Position numbers and translations under genes: made by a program. This document shows, one piece after another, positions 55,433-64,000 of a stretch of 64,000 bases of DNA. Origin of the DNA: Klebsiella aerogenes (GTDB taxonomy: Bacteria > Pseudomonadota > Gammaproteobacteria > Enterobacterales > Enterobacteriaceae); NCBI GenBank assembly GCA_029027985.1, contig CP119076.1, positions 3,842,422 through 3,906,421 of the forward strand, read 5' to 3'. The notes below the pieces were generated by a model. The model did not search any database. It was given only the letters and a program-made list of their open reading frames with translations, and was not told where the DNA came from. Numbering within the stretch: the stretch's first letter is position 1; each line of letters opens with the position of its first letter.

Positions 55433-56137
55433 ATGCCGCTGACCACCACCGAATCTACCGGGTTACGCTATGTTTTTCAGCCGATGTTCAACCGCGAAGG
55501 CAAAATGATCGCAGTGGAATGTTTGACCCGGTTTGCTCGTCACGAGCCTGCCAGTCCGCAAGAAATAGAACGGTTTTTCAGTGAGGCATCGGAATCACTG
55601 CGCGCCCGCATCCTGCTCGAACAGATTGAGCTGGTCAGGCAACACCAGCAGTGGTTCCGCCAAAATGAAGTGATAGTCACGCTAAACGTCGATGAGTCAA
55701 CGCTCCCGATGCTGCAGGATGATTTTATCGCCGAGTGCGTGCAAACCATCGGCTGCCTGCATTTTGAGGTCAATGAATTCTCCAACACCCTGGTGAAGCG
55801 TAACCCGACGATCGATGCCCTGACGGACAAATACTCCTTCTGGCTGGATGATTTCGGCGCCGGTTACGCCGGGTTTGCCGCCCTGACGGCGCAGCCGTTT
55901 CGCTATATCAAAACCGATAAAAACCTACTCTGGAGCCTGCTGGAAAAGAAAAACGGCCAGCAGTTGATGGATTCGCTGCTGCACTATTTTCACGCCAATC
56001 AGTATCAGGTGGTCGTCGAAGGTATTGAAACCGAAGCTCACCTGCAGTGGCTGGAAAATATGCCGTGGTTCGCCCTGCAGGGGCTGTTATGGCGCGAGAA
56101 AACCATTGAAGCCTTAGTCGCCAGCGTTGACGAGTAA
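55433..56137 (+). CDS. EAL-domain cyclic-di-GMP phosphodiesterase (MrkJ-like)
   Basis: A stand-alone EAL domain of 234 residues. Key residues seem intact: Glu in AVECLTRF (the EAL motif), Asn in VTLNVDES, Glu in EVNEFS, the Asp pair in WLDDFGAGYAG, Lys in YIKTDKNL and Glu in VVEGIETEAH, so it is probably active and lowers c-di-GMP. It starts 9 bp after the adhesin stop and so belongs to the fimbrial operon, as MrkJ belongs to the type 3 (mrk) locus of Klebsiella. It has no sensor or membrane domain. A role in feedback on fimbriation is likely. Confidence 0.85.
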   Translation: MPLTTTESTGLRYVFQPMFNREGKMIAVECLTRFARHEPASPQEIERFFSEASESLRARILLEQIELVRQHQQWFRQNEVIVTLNVDESTLPMLQDDFIAECVQTIGCLHFEVNEFSNTLVKRNPTIDALTDKYSFWLDDFGAGYAGFAALTAQPFRYIKTDKNLLWSLLEKKNGQQLMDSLLHYFHANQYQVVVEGIETEAHLQWLENMPWFALQGLLWREKTIEALVASVDE

Positions 56138-56150
56138 TCTCCTTTCTTTC

Positions 56151-56182
56151 CCCGGATAAGCCCATCGCACCGACTATCCGGG
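56151..56182. repeat. REP element after the EAL gene
   Basis: CCCGGATAAGCCCATC and GCACCGACTATCCGGG form an imperfect palindrome of REP type. It marks the end of the fimbrial operon. The 240 bp from here to glaH are AT-rich and should hold the glaH promoter, which in E. coli depends on sigma-S and CRP. Confidence 0.75.
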
Positions 56183-56424
56183 TTGTTCAGTTGTTCTCGC
56201 ACGCCGTCAAAATCAATATAACCAACTAATTTAGCTCTCTTTTATTCACATTTCTCCGCAATACCCCCGCCCTTCATATTGTTAATTTATTGTTGCTGAA
56301 GATCACAAAAATTAAACAATATGGCCATTTCATACGCATTTTTCAAAAATGTAGATATTTTTAATTTATGGCTACGAAATGAGCATCACCCCGACTCTCT
56401 GACGCTACCTGAGGAATGATTCTG

Positions 56425-57402
56425 ATGAATGCACTGACCGCCGTAAAATCTCATGCTGATGATTTGGCCCGCAGCGACACCGGTTTTTCTTTCGCCCCCT
56501 CGGCGCAATCGCCGCGTCTGCTGGAACTGACGTTCACCGCCGCCACAACTGCGCAATTCATCAAACAGGTCGCGCAGTGGCCGGTGCAGGCGCTGGAATA
56601 TAAATCTTTCTTACGCTTCCAGGTCGGCAAGATCCTCGACGATCTGTGCGGCAACCAACTACAGCCTTTGTTGCTCAAAACCCTGCTCGATCGTGCGGAA
56701 GGCGCGCTGCTGATCAACGGTGAAGGGATCGATAACGTTGCCCAGGCCGATGAGATGGTCAAGCTGGCCACCGCCGTCGCACATTTAATCGGCCGCTCCA
56801 ATTTCGACGCCATGAGCAGCCAGTACTATGCCCGTTTTGTTGTTAAAAACGTCGATAACTCAGATAGCTACTTACGCCAGCCGCATCGCGTCATGGAACT
56901 GCACAACGACGGTACCTACGTCGAAGAACAAACCGATTACGTACTGATGATGAAAATCGACGAGCAGAACATGCAGGGCGGCAACTCGCTGCTGCTGCAC
57001 CTTGATGACTGGGAGCATATCGACGAATTCTTCCGCGATCCGCTGGCGCGTCGCCCGATGCGCTGGGCCGCGCCGCCGAGCAAAAATGTCAGCAAAGATG
57101 TCTTCCATCCGGTTTTCGACGCCGACCAGCAGGGTCGCCCGGTGATGCGCTATATCGACCAATTCGTACAGCCGAAAGATTTCGAAGAAGGCACCTGGCT
57201 GAGCCGCCTGTCCGACGCGCTGGAAACCAGCAAAAACATTCTTTCCGTACCGGTGCCGGTGGGGAAATTCCTGTTGATTAACAACCTGTTCTGGCTGCAC
57301 GGCCGCGACCGCTTTACCCCGCATCCGGACCTGCGTCGTGAATTGATGCGCCAGCGCGGCTACTTTGCGTATTCCACGAATCATTACCAGACTCATCAAT
57401 AA
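56425..57402 (+). CDS. glaH: Glutarate 2-hydroxylase GlaH (CsiD)
   Basis: An Fe(II)/2-oxoglutarate-dependent dioxygenase that hydroxylates glutarate to L-2-hydroxyglutarate, in the stationary-phase pathway of lysine degradation. It has 325 residues from the ATG at 56425, the length of E. coli CsiD, with GAGGA 9 nt upstream; the ATG at 56416 has no room for a ribosome site. Iron ligands are His160 and Asp162 ([12 protein letters not shown]) and His292 (FWLHGRDRF). First gene of glaH-lhgD-gabDTP-csiR. Confidence 0.96.
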   Translation: MNALTAVKSHADDLARSDTGFSFAPSAQSPRLLELTFTAATTAQFIKQVAQWPVQALEYKSFLRFQVGKILDDLCGNQLQPLLLKTLLDRAEGALLINGEGIDNVAQADEMVKLATAVAHLIGRSNFDAMSSQYYARFVVKNVDNSDSYLRQPHRVMELHNDGTYVEEQTDYVLMMKIDEQNMQGGNSLLLHLDDWEHIDEFFRDPLARRPMRWAAPPSKNVSKDVFHPVFDADQQGRPVMRYIDQFVQPKDFEEGTWLSRLSDALETSKNILSVPVPVGKFLLINNLFWLHGRDRFTPHPDLRRELMRQRGYFAYSTNHYQTHQ

Positions 57403-57429
57403 GGTTTTTCAGGCGAAGGAATTGAGCGG

Positions 57430-58698
57430 ATGTATGATTTCGTGATTATCGGCGGCGGCATTATCGGCATGTCGACCGCCATGCAGTTAATTGAGATTTA
57501 CCCGGACGCCCGCATTGCGCTGCTGGAAAAAGAGTCCGCCCCGGCCTGTCATCAGACCGGGCATAACAGCGGCGTGATTCATGCCGGGGTTTATTACACC
57601 CCCGGCAGCCTAAAAGCGCAATTCTGCCTCGCCGGCAACCGCGCCACCAAAGCCTTTTGCGAGCAGAACGGCATCCGCTATGACGTTTGCGGCAAGATGC
57701 TGGTCGCCACCTCGCCGCTGGAAATGGAGCGGATGCGCGCGCTGTGGGACCGCACCGCCGCCAATGGCCTGCAGCGGGAATGGCTAAGCGCCGGTGAGTT
57801 ACACGAACGTGAGCCGAACATCAGCGGACTTGGCGGGATCTTCGTCCCATCCAGCGGCATTGTCAGCTACCGCGAAGTGACCGCAGCGATGGCGAAGATC
57901 TTCGAATCCAAAGGCGGCACGATCGTCTACGGCGCTGAAGTCAGCGCCCTGAAAGAACACGCCGACGGCGTGGCGATCCACACTCGTCAGGGCGAGGAAT
58001 ATGAAGCGTCAACATTAATAACCTGCTCTGGTCTGATGGCAGACCGGCTGGTGAAAATGCTCGGTGTCGATCCCGGCTTTATCATCTGCCCGTTCCGCGG
58101 CGAATATTTCCAGCTCGCGCCGCAGCATAATCAGATAGTCAACCATCTGATCTATCCGATCCCCGATCCGGCGATGCCGTTCCTCGGCGTCCATCTGACC
58201 CGCATGATCGACGGCAGCGTCACCGTGGGCCCCAATGCGGTGCTGGCGTTGAAACGCGAAGGCTATCGCAAGCGTGACATTTCGCTGAGCGACACCCTGG
58301 AAATTCTGACTTCGCCCGGCATCCGCCGGGTACTGCAAAACAACCTGCGCTCCGGGCTTGGCGAAATGAAAAATTCGCTATGTCGAAGCGGCTATCTGCG
58401 GCTGGTGCAGAAATACTGCCCGAGCCTGACGCTGAACGATCTGCGTCCGTGGCCTGCTGGCGTGCGCGCGCAGGCGGTGTCGCCGCAGGGCAAGCTGATC
58501 GACGATTTCCTTTTCGTGACCACCGCACGATCGATTCATACCTGCAACGCACCGTCGCCAGCAGCCACTTCGGCTATCCCGATCGGCGCGCATATCGTCA
58601 GCAAGGTACAAACCTTGCTGGAAAGCCAGAGCAATCCCGGACGCACGCTGCGTGCGGCACGTAGCGTGGAGACACTACACGCCGCTTTTACTCGTTAA
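57430..58698 (+). CDS. lhgD: L-2-hydroxyglutarate dehydrogenase LhgD (LhgO, YgaF)
   Basis: An FAD enzyme of 422 residues that oxidises L-2-hydroxyglutarate to 2-oxoglutarate and passes electrons to the quinone pool. The FAD dinucleotide motif VIIGGGIIGMSTAMQL is at residues 5-20, followed by the DAO-family pattern ACHQTGHNSGVIHAGVYYTP. The C-terminal half (GLGEMKNSLCRSGYLRLVQK) matches the E. coli enzyme. It starts 27 bp after glaH and regenerates the 2-oxoglutarate that GlaH consumes. Confidence 0.95.
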   Translation: MYDFVIIGGGIIGMSTAMQLIEIYPDARIALLEKESAPACHQTGHNSGVIHAGVYYTPGSLKAQFCLAGNRATKAFCEQNGIRYDVCGKMLVATSPLEMERMRALWDRTAANGLQREWLSAGELHEREPNISGLGGIFVPSSGIVSYREVTAAMAKIFESKGGTIVYGAEVSALKEHADGVAIHTRQGEEYEASTLITCSGLMADRLVKMLGVDPGFIICPFRGEYFQLAPQHNQIVNHLIYPIPDPAMPFLGVHLTRMIDGSVTVGPNAVLALKREGYRKRDISLSDTLEILTSPGIRRVLQNNLRSGLGEMKNSLCRSGYLRLVQKYCPSLTLNDLRPWPAGVRAQAVSPQGKLIDDFLFVTTARSIHTCNAPSPAATSAIPIGAHIVSKVQTLLESQSNPGRTLRAARSVETLHAAFTR

Positions 58699-58721
58699 CC
58701 CCCTTAAGACAGGAAGCGATT

Positions 58722-60170
58722 ATGCAACTCAAAGATGCAACTCTATTTCGCCAGCAGGCGCTGATTGACGGCCAGTGGCGCGATGCGCGAAATAGCGACG
58801 TGATTGCGGTGACCAACCCCGCCAACGGCCAGCAGCTGGGCAGCGTACCGAAAATGGGCGCCGACGAAACCCGCGACGCCATCGACGCCGCCAACCGCGC
58901 CCTGCCCGCCTGGCGCGCCCTGACCGCCAAAGAACGCGCCACGATTCTGCGCCGCTGGTTTGATTTGATGATGGAGCACCAGGACGACCTCGCGCGCCTG
59001 ATGACGCTCGAACAAGGTAAACCACTAGCGGAAGCCAAAGGCGAAATCAGCTACGCCGCCTCCTTTATTGAATGGTTCGCCGAAGAAGGCAAACGCATTT
59101 ATGGAGACACCATTCCGGGCCATCAGGCCGACAAACGCCTGATCGTTATTAAGCAGCCAATCGGCGTCACCGCCGCTATCACGCCGTGGAACTTCCCGGC
59201 GGCGATGATCACCCGTAAAGCAGGCCCGGCGCTGGCCGCTGGCTGCACGATGGTGCTGAAACCCGCCAGCCAGACGCCGTTTTCCGCCCTGGCGCTCGCC
59301 GAACTGGCTAATCGCGCCGGCATCCCGGCCGGGGTCTTCAACGTGGTTACCGGCTCCGCCGGGGCCGTCGGCAACGAATTGACCAGCAACCCGCTGGTAC
59401 GCAAGCTCTCCTTCACCGGCTCAACGGAAATCGGCCGTCTGCTGATGGAACAGTGCGCCAAAGACATCAAGAAAGTGTCGCTGGAGCTCGGCGGCAACGC
59501 GCCGTTCATCGTCTTTGACGACGCCGACCTTGATAAGGCCGTCGAAGGGGCGCTGGCGTCAAAATTCCGCAATGCCGGGCAGACCTGTGTCTGCGCCAAC
59601 CGCCTGTACGTACAGGACGGCGTGTATGACCGCTTCGCCGAAAAACTGCAGCAGGCGGTGGAAAAATTACAAATCGGCGACGGCCTGCAGGACGGTATCA
59701 CCACCGGCCCGCTGATCGACGATAAAGCGGTGGCCAAAGTCGAAGAACATATTGCCGACGCCCTTGCCAAAGGCGCGCGCATCGTCACCGGCGGCAAACC
59801 CCATGCGCTCGGCGGCAACTTCTTCCAGCCGACGATTCTGGTCGACGTCCCGAGTAGCGCCAAAGTGGCGAAAGAAGAGACCTTCGGCCCGCTGGCGCCG
59901 CTGTTCCGCTTTAAAGATGAAGCCGATGTGATCGCGCAGGCCAACGATACCGAATTCGGCCTCGCCGCCTATTTCTACGCCCGCGATCTGAGCCGCGTCT
60001 TCCGCGTCGGCGAAGCGCTGGAGTACGGCATCGTCGGCATCAATACCGGCATTATCTCCAACGAAGTCGCGCCGTTCGGCGGTATTAAAGCCTCGGGGCT
60101 AGGCCGCGAAGGCTCGAAGTACGGCATCGAAGATTATTTAGAAATCAAATACATGTGTATCGGCCTTTAA
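58722..60170 (+). CDS. gabD: Succinate/glutarate-semialdehyde dehydrogenase GabD
   Basis: An NADP-dependent aldehyde dehydrogenase of 482 residues, the E. coli length, that oxidises succinate semialdehyde (from GABA) and glutarate semialdehyde (from 5-aminovalerate). The cofactor/active-site motifs are LKPASQTPFSALALAE, the Glu in SLELGGNAPFIVF and the catalytic Cys in RNAGQTCVCANR. It supplies glutarate to GlaH, which links the GABA and lysine branches in this operon. It starts 23 bp after lhgD and ends 14 bp before gabT. Confidence 0.96.
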   Translation: MQLKDATLFRQQALIDGQWRDARNSDVIAVTNPANGQQLGSVPKMGADETRDAIDAANRALPAWRALTAKERATILRRWFDLMMEHQDDLARLMTLEQGKPLAEAKGEISYAASFIEWFAEEGKRIYGDTIPGHQADKRLIVIKQPIGVTAAITPWNFPAAMITRKAGPALAAGCTMVLKPASQTPFSALALAELANRAGIPAGVFNVVTGSAGAVGNELTSNPLVRKLSFTGSTEIGRLLMEQCAKDIKKVSLELGGNAPFIVFDDADLDKAVEGALASKFRNAGQTCVCANRLYVQDGVYDRFAEKLQQAVEKLQIGDGLQDGITTGPLIDDKAVAKVEEHIADALAKGARIVTGGKPHALGGNFFQPTILVDVPSSAKVAKEETFGPLAPLFRFKDEADVIAQANDTEFGLAAYFYARDLSRVFRVGEALEYGIVGINTGIISNEVAPFGGIKASGLGREGSKYGIEDYLEIKYMCIGL

Positions 60171-60184
60171 CAGGAGAACAGGAC

Positions 60185-61468
60185 ATGACCAGCAATAAAG
60201 AGTTAATGCAGCGTCGCAGCGACGCGGTGCCGCGCGGCGTCGGGCAAATCCACCCCATCTTCGCCGAACGTGCAGAGAACTGCCGGGTATGGGACGTTGA
60301 AGGCCGTGAATATCTCGATTTCGCCGGCGGCATTGCAGTACTGAACACCGGCCACCTGCACCCGGAGGTGATCGCCGCGGTAGAAAGCCAACTGAAGAAA
60401 CTCACCCACACCTGCTTCCAGGTCCTGGCCTATGAACCCTATCTGCAACTCTGCGAAATCATGAACCAGAAAGTGCCCGGCGATTTCGCGAAGAAAACAC
60501 TGCTGGTGACCACCGGCTCGGAAGCCGTGGAAAACGCGGTCAAAATCGCCCGCGCGGCGACCGGGCGCAGCGGCACCATCGCCTTTACCGGCGCCTATCA
60601 TGGCCGTACCCACTACACCCTGTCGCTGACCGGTAAGGTCAACCCGTATTCCGCAGGCATGGGGTTGATGCCGGGCCACGTATATCGCGCTCTCTACCCG
60701 TGTGCGCTGCACGGCGTCAGCGATGACGACGCTATCGCCAGCATTCAGCGGATCTTCAAAAACGATGCCGCGCCGGAAGATATCGCCGCCATCGTCATTG
60801 AACCCGTACAGGGCGAAGGCGGTTTCTACGCCGCCTCCCCGGCTTTTATGCAGCGCCTGCGCGCGCTGTGCGACGAACACGGCATTATGCTGATCGCTGA
60901 TGAGGTGCAGAGCGGCGCGGGCCGTACCGGTACGCTGTTCGCCATGGAACAAATGGGCGTCGCGCCGGATATCACCACCTTCGCGAAATCGATCGCCGGC
61001 GGCTTCCCGCTGGCGGGCGTCACCGGGCGCGCGGAAGTGATGGACGCCATCGCCCCTGGCGGGCTGGGCGGCACCTATGCCGGTAACCCTGTCGCCTGCG
61101 CCGCCGCGCTGGCGGTACTGAAAATCTTCGAGCAGGAGAATCTGCTGGAAAAAGCCAATCAGCTTGGCGACAAGTTGCGTAAAGGTTTGCTGAATATCGC
61201 TGAAGCGCACTGCGAGATCGGCGACGTTCGCGGACTGGGGGCGATGATTGCCATCGAGCTCTTTGAAGCAGGCGACCACAGCAAACCAAACGCCAAACTC
61301 ACCGCGGATATCGTCGCCCGCGCGCGCGACAAAGGCCTGATCCTGCTCTCCTGCGGGCCGTACTACAACGTCCTGCGTATTCTGGTGCCGCTGACTATTG
61401 AAGATGCGCAGATCGAGCAGGGGCTGAAGATTATCGCCGACTGCTTCAACGAAGCTAAACAACGCTAA
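60185..61468 (+). CDS. gabT: 4-aminobutyrate aminotransferase GabT
   Basis: A PLP-dependent class-III aminotransferase that moves the amino group of GABA or 5-aminovalerate to 2-oxoglutarate. The ATG at 60185 (CAGGA upstream) gives 427 residues. The PLP-binding Lys lies in TTFAKSIAGGFPLAG (near 268), the cofactor Asp in MLIADEVQSGAGRTG, and the substrate segment TGSEAVENAVKIARAA is present. It works directly before GabD. Frames upstream to 60155 overlap gabD and are not used. Confidence 0.96.
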   Translation: MTSNKELMQRRSDAVPRGVGQIHPIFAERAENCRVWDVEGREYLDFAGGIAVLNTGHLHPEVIAAVESQLKKLTHTCFQVLAYEPYLQLCEIMNQKVPGDFAKKTLLVTTGSEAVENAVKIARAATGRSGTIAFTGAYHGRTHYTLSLTGKVNPYSAGMGLMPGHVYRALYPCALHGVSDDDAIASIQRIFKNDAAPEDIAAIVIEPVQGEGGFYAASPAFMQRLRALCDEHGIMLIADEVQSGAGRTGTLFAMEQMGVAPDITTFAKSIAGGFPLAGVTGRAEVMDAIAPGGLGGTYAGNPVACAAALAVLKIFEQENLLEKANQLGDKLRKGLLNIAEAHCEIGDVRGLGAMIAIELFEAGDHSKPNAKLTADIVARARDKGLILLSCGPYYNVLRILVPLTIEDAQIEQGLKIIADCFNEAKQR

Positions 61469-61493
61469 CACTCCTCCACCGGGTGGCGACGCG

Positions 61494-61547
61494 AAGACGT
61501 CCCATCCGGTCGCCTGTCGGCCGGATAAGGCGCAACCGCCATCCGGC
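61494..61547. repeat. REP/BIME between gabT and gabP
   Basis: Two imperfect palindromes lie back to back: GGGTGGCG with CCCATCCGG around 61499-61510, and GCCGGATAAGGCGCAACCGC with CATCCGGC at 61520-61547. It sits inside the operon, where REPs can stabilise the upstream mRNA and lower gabP expression. Confidence 0.75.
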
Positions 61548-61581
61548 AAACGGTGCCAAAAAACAAGAAAAGGGGTTAATG

Positions 61582-62982
61582 ATGGGGCAACTGTCGCAAT
61601 CACATGAGTTAGGGGGCGGGCTGAAATCACGGCACGTCACCATGTTATCTATTGCCGGTGTTATCGGCGCAAGTTTGTTTGTCGGTTCCAGCGTCGCCAT
61701 TGCCGAAGCAGGCCCGGCGGTGCTGCTCTCCTACCTGTTTGCCGGGTTATTGGTGGTGATGATTATGCGGATGCTGGCCGAAATGGCCGTCGCCACCCCG
61801 GATACCGGCTCCTTTTCGACCTACGCCGATAAAGCGATCGGGCGCTGGGCTGGCTATACCATCGGCTGGCTATACTGGTGGTTCTGGGTACTGGTGATCC
61901 CGCTGGAAGCCAATATTGCCGCCATTATTCTCAACTCATGGATCCCCGGCGTACCGGTGTGGCTGTTCTCGCTGGTCATCACCCTCGCCCTTACCGGCAG
62001 CAACCTGCTGAGCGTCAAGAACTACGGCGAATTCGAGTTCTGGTTGGCTATTTGCAAAGTGATCGCCATTTTGGCGTTTATCGTGCTGGGTGCGATCGCC
62101 ATCACCGGCTTCTACCCTTACGCCGAAGTGAGCGGAATTTCCCGCCTGTGGGACCACGGCGGCTTTATGCCTAACGGTTTCGGCGCGGTACTCAGTGCGA
62201 TGCTTATCACCATGTTCTCGTTTATGGGCGCGGAAATCGTCACCATCGCCGCCGCCGAATCGGATACGCCGGACAAACACATCGTCCGCGCGACCAATTC
62301 GGTCATCTGGCGTATCTCAATTTTCTATCTGTGCTCGATTTTCGTGGTGGTCGCGCTGATCCCGTGGAACATGCCGGGACTGAAAAGCGTGGGTTCATAC
62401 CGTTCAGTGCTGGAGTTACTGCATATCCCGTACGCCAAACTGATTATGGACGGCGTGATCCTGTTATCGGTAACCAGTTGCCTGAACTCGGCACTGTATA
62501 CCGCTTCGCGGATGCTCTATTCCCTGAGCCGTCGCGGCGATGCGCCAGCAATGATGGGCAAAACCAATCGCAGCAAAACGCCGTACGTGGCGGTGCTGCT
62601 CTCTACCGGCGCGGCCTTCCTTACCGTCGTGGTGAACTACTATGCGCCAGCCAAAGTGTTTAAGTTCCTGATCGACAGCTCCGGCGCTATCGCCCTGCTG
62701 GTCTATCTGGTTATCGCGATTTCGCAGCTACGGATGCGTAAAATCCTGCTGGCGAAAGGCGGCGAGATTCGCCTCAAAATGTGGCTGTACCCGTGGCTCA
62801 CCTGGCTGGTTATCGCCTTTATCACCTTCGTTCTGGTGGTGATGCTGTTCCGTCCGGCGCAGCAGCTGGAAGTGATTTCCACCGGTGTGCTGGCGATCGC
62901 CATCATCTGCACCGTGCCGATTATGTCGCGCTGGAAAAAGCTGCTATTGTGGCAAAAACTACCGCTGCAAAATACGCGTTAA
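61582..62982 (+). CDS. gabP: GABA permease GabP
   Basis: An APC-superfamily permease of 466 residues, the length of E. coli GabP, importing GABA with protons. The start MGQLSQSHELGGGLKSRHVT matches the E. coli start almost exactly; the ATG one codon earlier (61579) is also possible, and a longer frame from 61483 passes through the REP and is rejected. About 12 hydrophobic helices are visible, with the APC motif AGVIGASLFVGSS at the first helix. Confidence 0.96.
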   Translation: MGQLSQSHELGGGLKSRHVTMLSIAGVIGASLFVGSSVAIAEAGPAVLLSYLFAGLLVVMIMRMLAEMAVATPDTGSFSTYADKAIGRWAGYTIGWLYWWFWVLVIPLEANIAAIILNSWIPGVPVWLFSLVITLALTGSNLLSVKNYGEFEFWLAICKVIAILAFIVLGAIAITGFYPYAEVSGISRLWDHGGFMPNGFGAVLSAMLITMFSFMGAEIVTIAAAESDTPDKHIVRATNSVIWRISIFYLCSIFVVVALIPWNMPGLKSVGSYRSVLELLHIPYAKLIMDGVILLSVTSCLNSALYTASRMLYSLSRRGDAPAMMGKTNRSKTPYVAVLLSTGAAFLTVVVNYYAPAKVFKFLIDSSGAIALLVYLVIAISQLRMRKILLAKGGEIRLKMWLYPWLTWLVIAFITFVLVVMLFRPAQQLEVISTGVLAIAIICTVPIMSRWKKLLLWQKLPLQNTR

Positions 62983-63027
62983 CCCTGTTCCCGGCGCAAG
63001 CCGGGAAGTTTGTTCAGGAGTAAGACC

Positions 63028-63738
63028 ATGACCGCCATTCCGCAAGCGACGGCCATTGATGGATACCGCTGGCTAAAGAACGACATCATTCGCGGCGTTT
63101 ATCAGCCTGATGAAAAATTGCGTATGAGCCTGCTGACGTCACGCTATGAGCTTGGCGTCGGGCCGCTGCGAGAAGCGCTCTCACAGCTGGTGGCCGAGCG
63201 GCTGGTCACGGTGGTCAATCAAAAAGGCTACCGCGTCGCCTCGATGTCCGAGGCGGAACTCCTCGATATCTTTGATGCCCGCGCCAATATGGAAGCCATG
63301 CTGGTGCGCCTCGCCATTGAGCGCGGCGGCGATGAATGGGAAGCCGAGCTGTTGGCCCGCGCGCATCTGCTCAATAAGCTGGAGTCCTGCGAGGCCAGCG
63401 AACATCTGCTCGATGAATGGGATCAGCGCCACCAGGCGTTTCACACCGCCATCGTCGCGGGCTGCGGCTCGCAGTATCTGCTGCAGATGCGCGAACGGCT
63501 ATTCGATTTGGCGGCGCGTTACCGTTTCATCTGGCTACGCACCACCGTGTTGTCGGTGGAAATGCTGGAAGATAAACATGTCCAGCACCAAACGCTGCTG
63601 GAGGCGATTCTGGCGCGCGACGCCGCGCGGGCCAGCGCGCTGATGCGCGAGCACTTATTAACCCCCATCCCGATTATCCAACAGGCGATGGCCGGTAAAC
63701 TGCTGTCGCAGCAATCCGGCGTCACTTCTCAGGAATAA
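63028..63738 (+). CDS. glaR: GntR-family repressor CsiR (GlaR)
   Basis: The repressor of the glaH-gab operon, released by glutarate. It has 236 residues: an N-terminal winged helix (about 10-75, with MSLLTSRYELGVGPLREALS and VVNQKGYRVASMS) and a C-terminal FCD effector domain (about 85-220) whose metal/ligand residues include Asp in DQRHQAFHTAIVAG and His in HVQHQTLLEAIL and MREHLLTP. A TTG at 63010 is in frame, but the ATG at 63028 after CAGGAG is the normal start. Last gene of the cluster. Confidence 0.93.
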   Translation: MTAIPQATAIDGYRWLKNDIIRGVYQPDEKLRMSLLTSRYELGVGPLREALSQLVAERLVTVVNQKGYRVASMSEAELLDIFDARANMEAMLVRLAIERGGDEWEAELLARAHLLNKLESCEASEHLLDEWDQRHQAFHTAIVAGCGSQYLLQMRERLFDLAARYRFIWLRTTVLSVEMLEDKHVQHQTLLEAILARDAARASALMREHLLTPIPIIQQAMAGKLLSQQSGVTSQE

Positions 63739-63878
63739 TTCTCATTTTTATCGCCGCGCAACGCCCTCGGGGGCGTTCGAAGCGCACAGCCGCCTGGGAT
63801 TCGTAGGAATATGATCCCTGAGTCTGAATTTGACGACTATCCGCTTCCCGAAAAAGAAAGCGGATCTTAGGAAATGGT

Positions 63879-64000
63879 TTACGCGCGCAGGCGAACCGGC
63901 TCGCTGAAATCGTCAGCCGGTTCAAGCTTCAGATTGAAGGTGGTCAGTAACGCCGCCGCGCGCTCGTGGAATTCACGCAGCGTTTTTTCGAGCCTTTCGC
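63879..64000 (-). CDS. 3' end of an unrecognised gene (cut by the window edge)
   Basis: Reading the minus strand from the edge gives about 40 residues ending with TAA at 63879: [20 protein letters not shown] then [18 protein letters not shown]. The segment is helical and amphipathic, then a short acidic tail. Too little is present to name a family. It converges with csiR. A hairpin of ATCCGCTT and AAAGCGGAT lies just downstream at about 63839-63866. Confidence 0.6.
   Translation of the reverse strand, partial: ERLEKTLREFHERAAALLTTFNLKLEPADDFSEPVRLRA

Noticed and set aside
61483..61581. Extended gabP start through the REP element
   Set aside because: The extension translates REP sequence; the known GabP N-terminus begins at 61582.

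Overview
The window looks like the chromosome of an enterobacterium close to Klebsiella, and Klebsiella aerogenes is the best fit. The reasons are the phoE-proB-proA-thrW block, the complete ecp (mat) common-pilus operon, a csiD/glaH-lhgD-gabDTP-csiR cluster of the E. coli type, and a divergent inducible ampR/ampC pair. The species is inferred from gene content; no database was searched.

Layout. 1-1.9 kb: mmuP and the start of mmuM (S-methylmethionine use, minus strand) with a MetJ-like operator. 2.5-9 kb: a four-gene polar amino-acid ABC importer, a LysR regulator, and an MFS carrier with an M20 amidohydrolase. 9-15.8 kb: ecpRABCDE on the minus strand. 16.6-20.3 kb: a phosphonate-type ABC importer (ATPase, binding protein, two permeases) behind a Pho-box-like site. 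20.3-20.9 kb: a tandem array of 11 units built on a REP-like hairpin. 21-25.4 kb: HAD phosphatase, EamA and TauE/SafE transporters, an AraC regulator and an NlpC/P60 lipoprotein. 25.4-29.2 kb: phoE, proB, proA and the tRNA gene thrW.

29.3-43.5 kb is a 14.2-kb integrated island bounded by a 22-bp direct repeat of the thrW 3' end. It has a tyrosine integrase at its right end and a second small recombinase inside. It also has four 24-bp iteron-like repeats, several small DNA-binding proteins, a tape-measure-like coiled-coil protein, and a lambda-type head pair (decoration protein D and major capsid E). No portal, large terminase or lysis gene is recognisable. A carboxylesterase and a GNAT acetyltransferase lie at its left end. 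It reads as a phage satellite or a strongly reduced prophage carrying its own capsid genes, and it is the most interesting part of the window.

43.5-56.2 kb: a small membrane protein, a frameshifted lipoprotein resembling T6SS immunity lipoproteins, an OprB-type porin, an HTH protein, a second tandem array (14 units sharing its core hairpin with the first), ampC/ampR, and a four-gene chaperone-usher fimbrial operon followed by an EAL-domain phosphodiesterase. 56.4-63.7 kb: the glutarate/L-2-hydroxyglutarate and GABA degradation cluster, in which GlaH and LhgD convert glutarate to 2-oxoglutarate, GabT/GabD handle GABA, 5-aminovalerate and their semialdehydes, GabP imports GABA and CsiR represses. 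The window ends in the 3' end of an unrecognised minus-strand gene.
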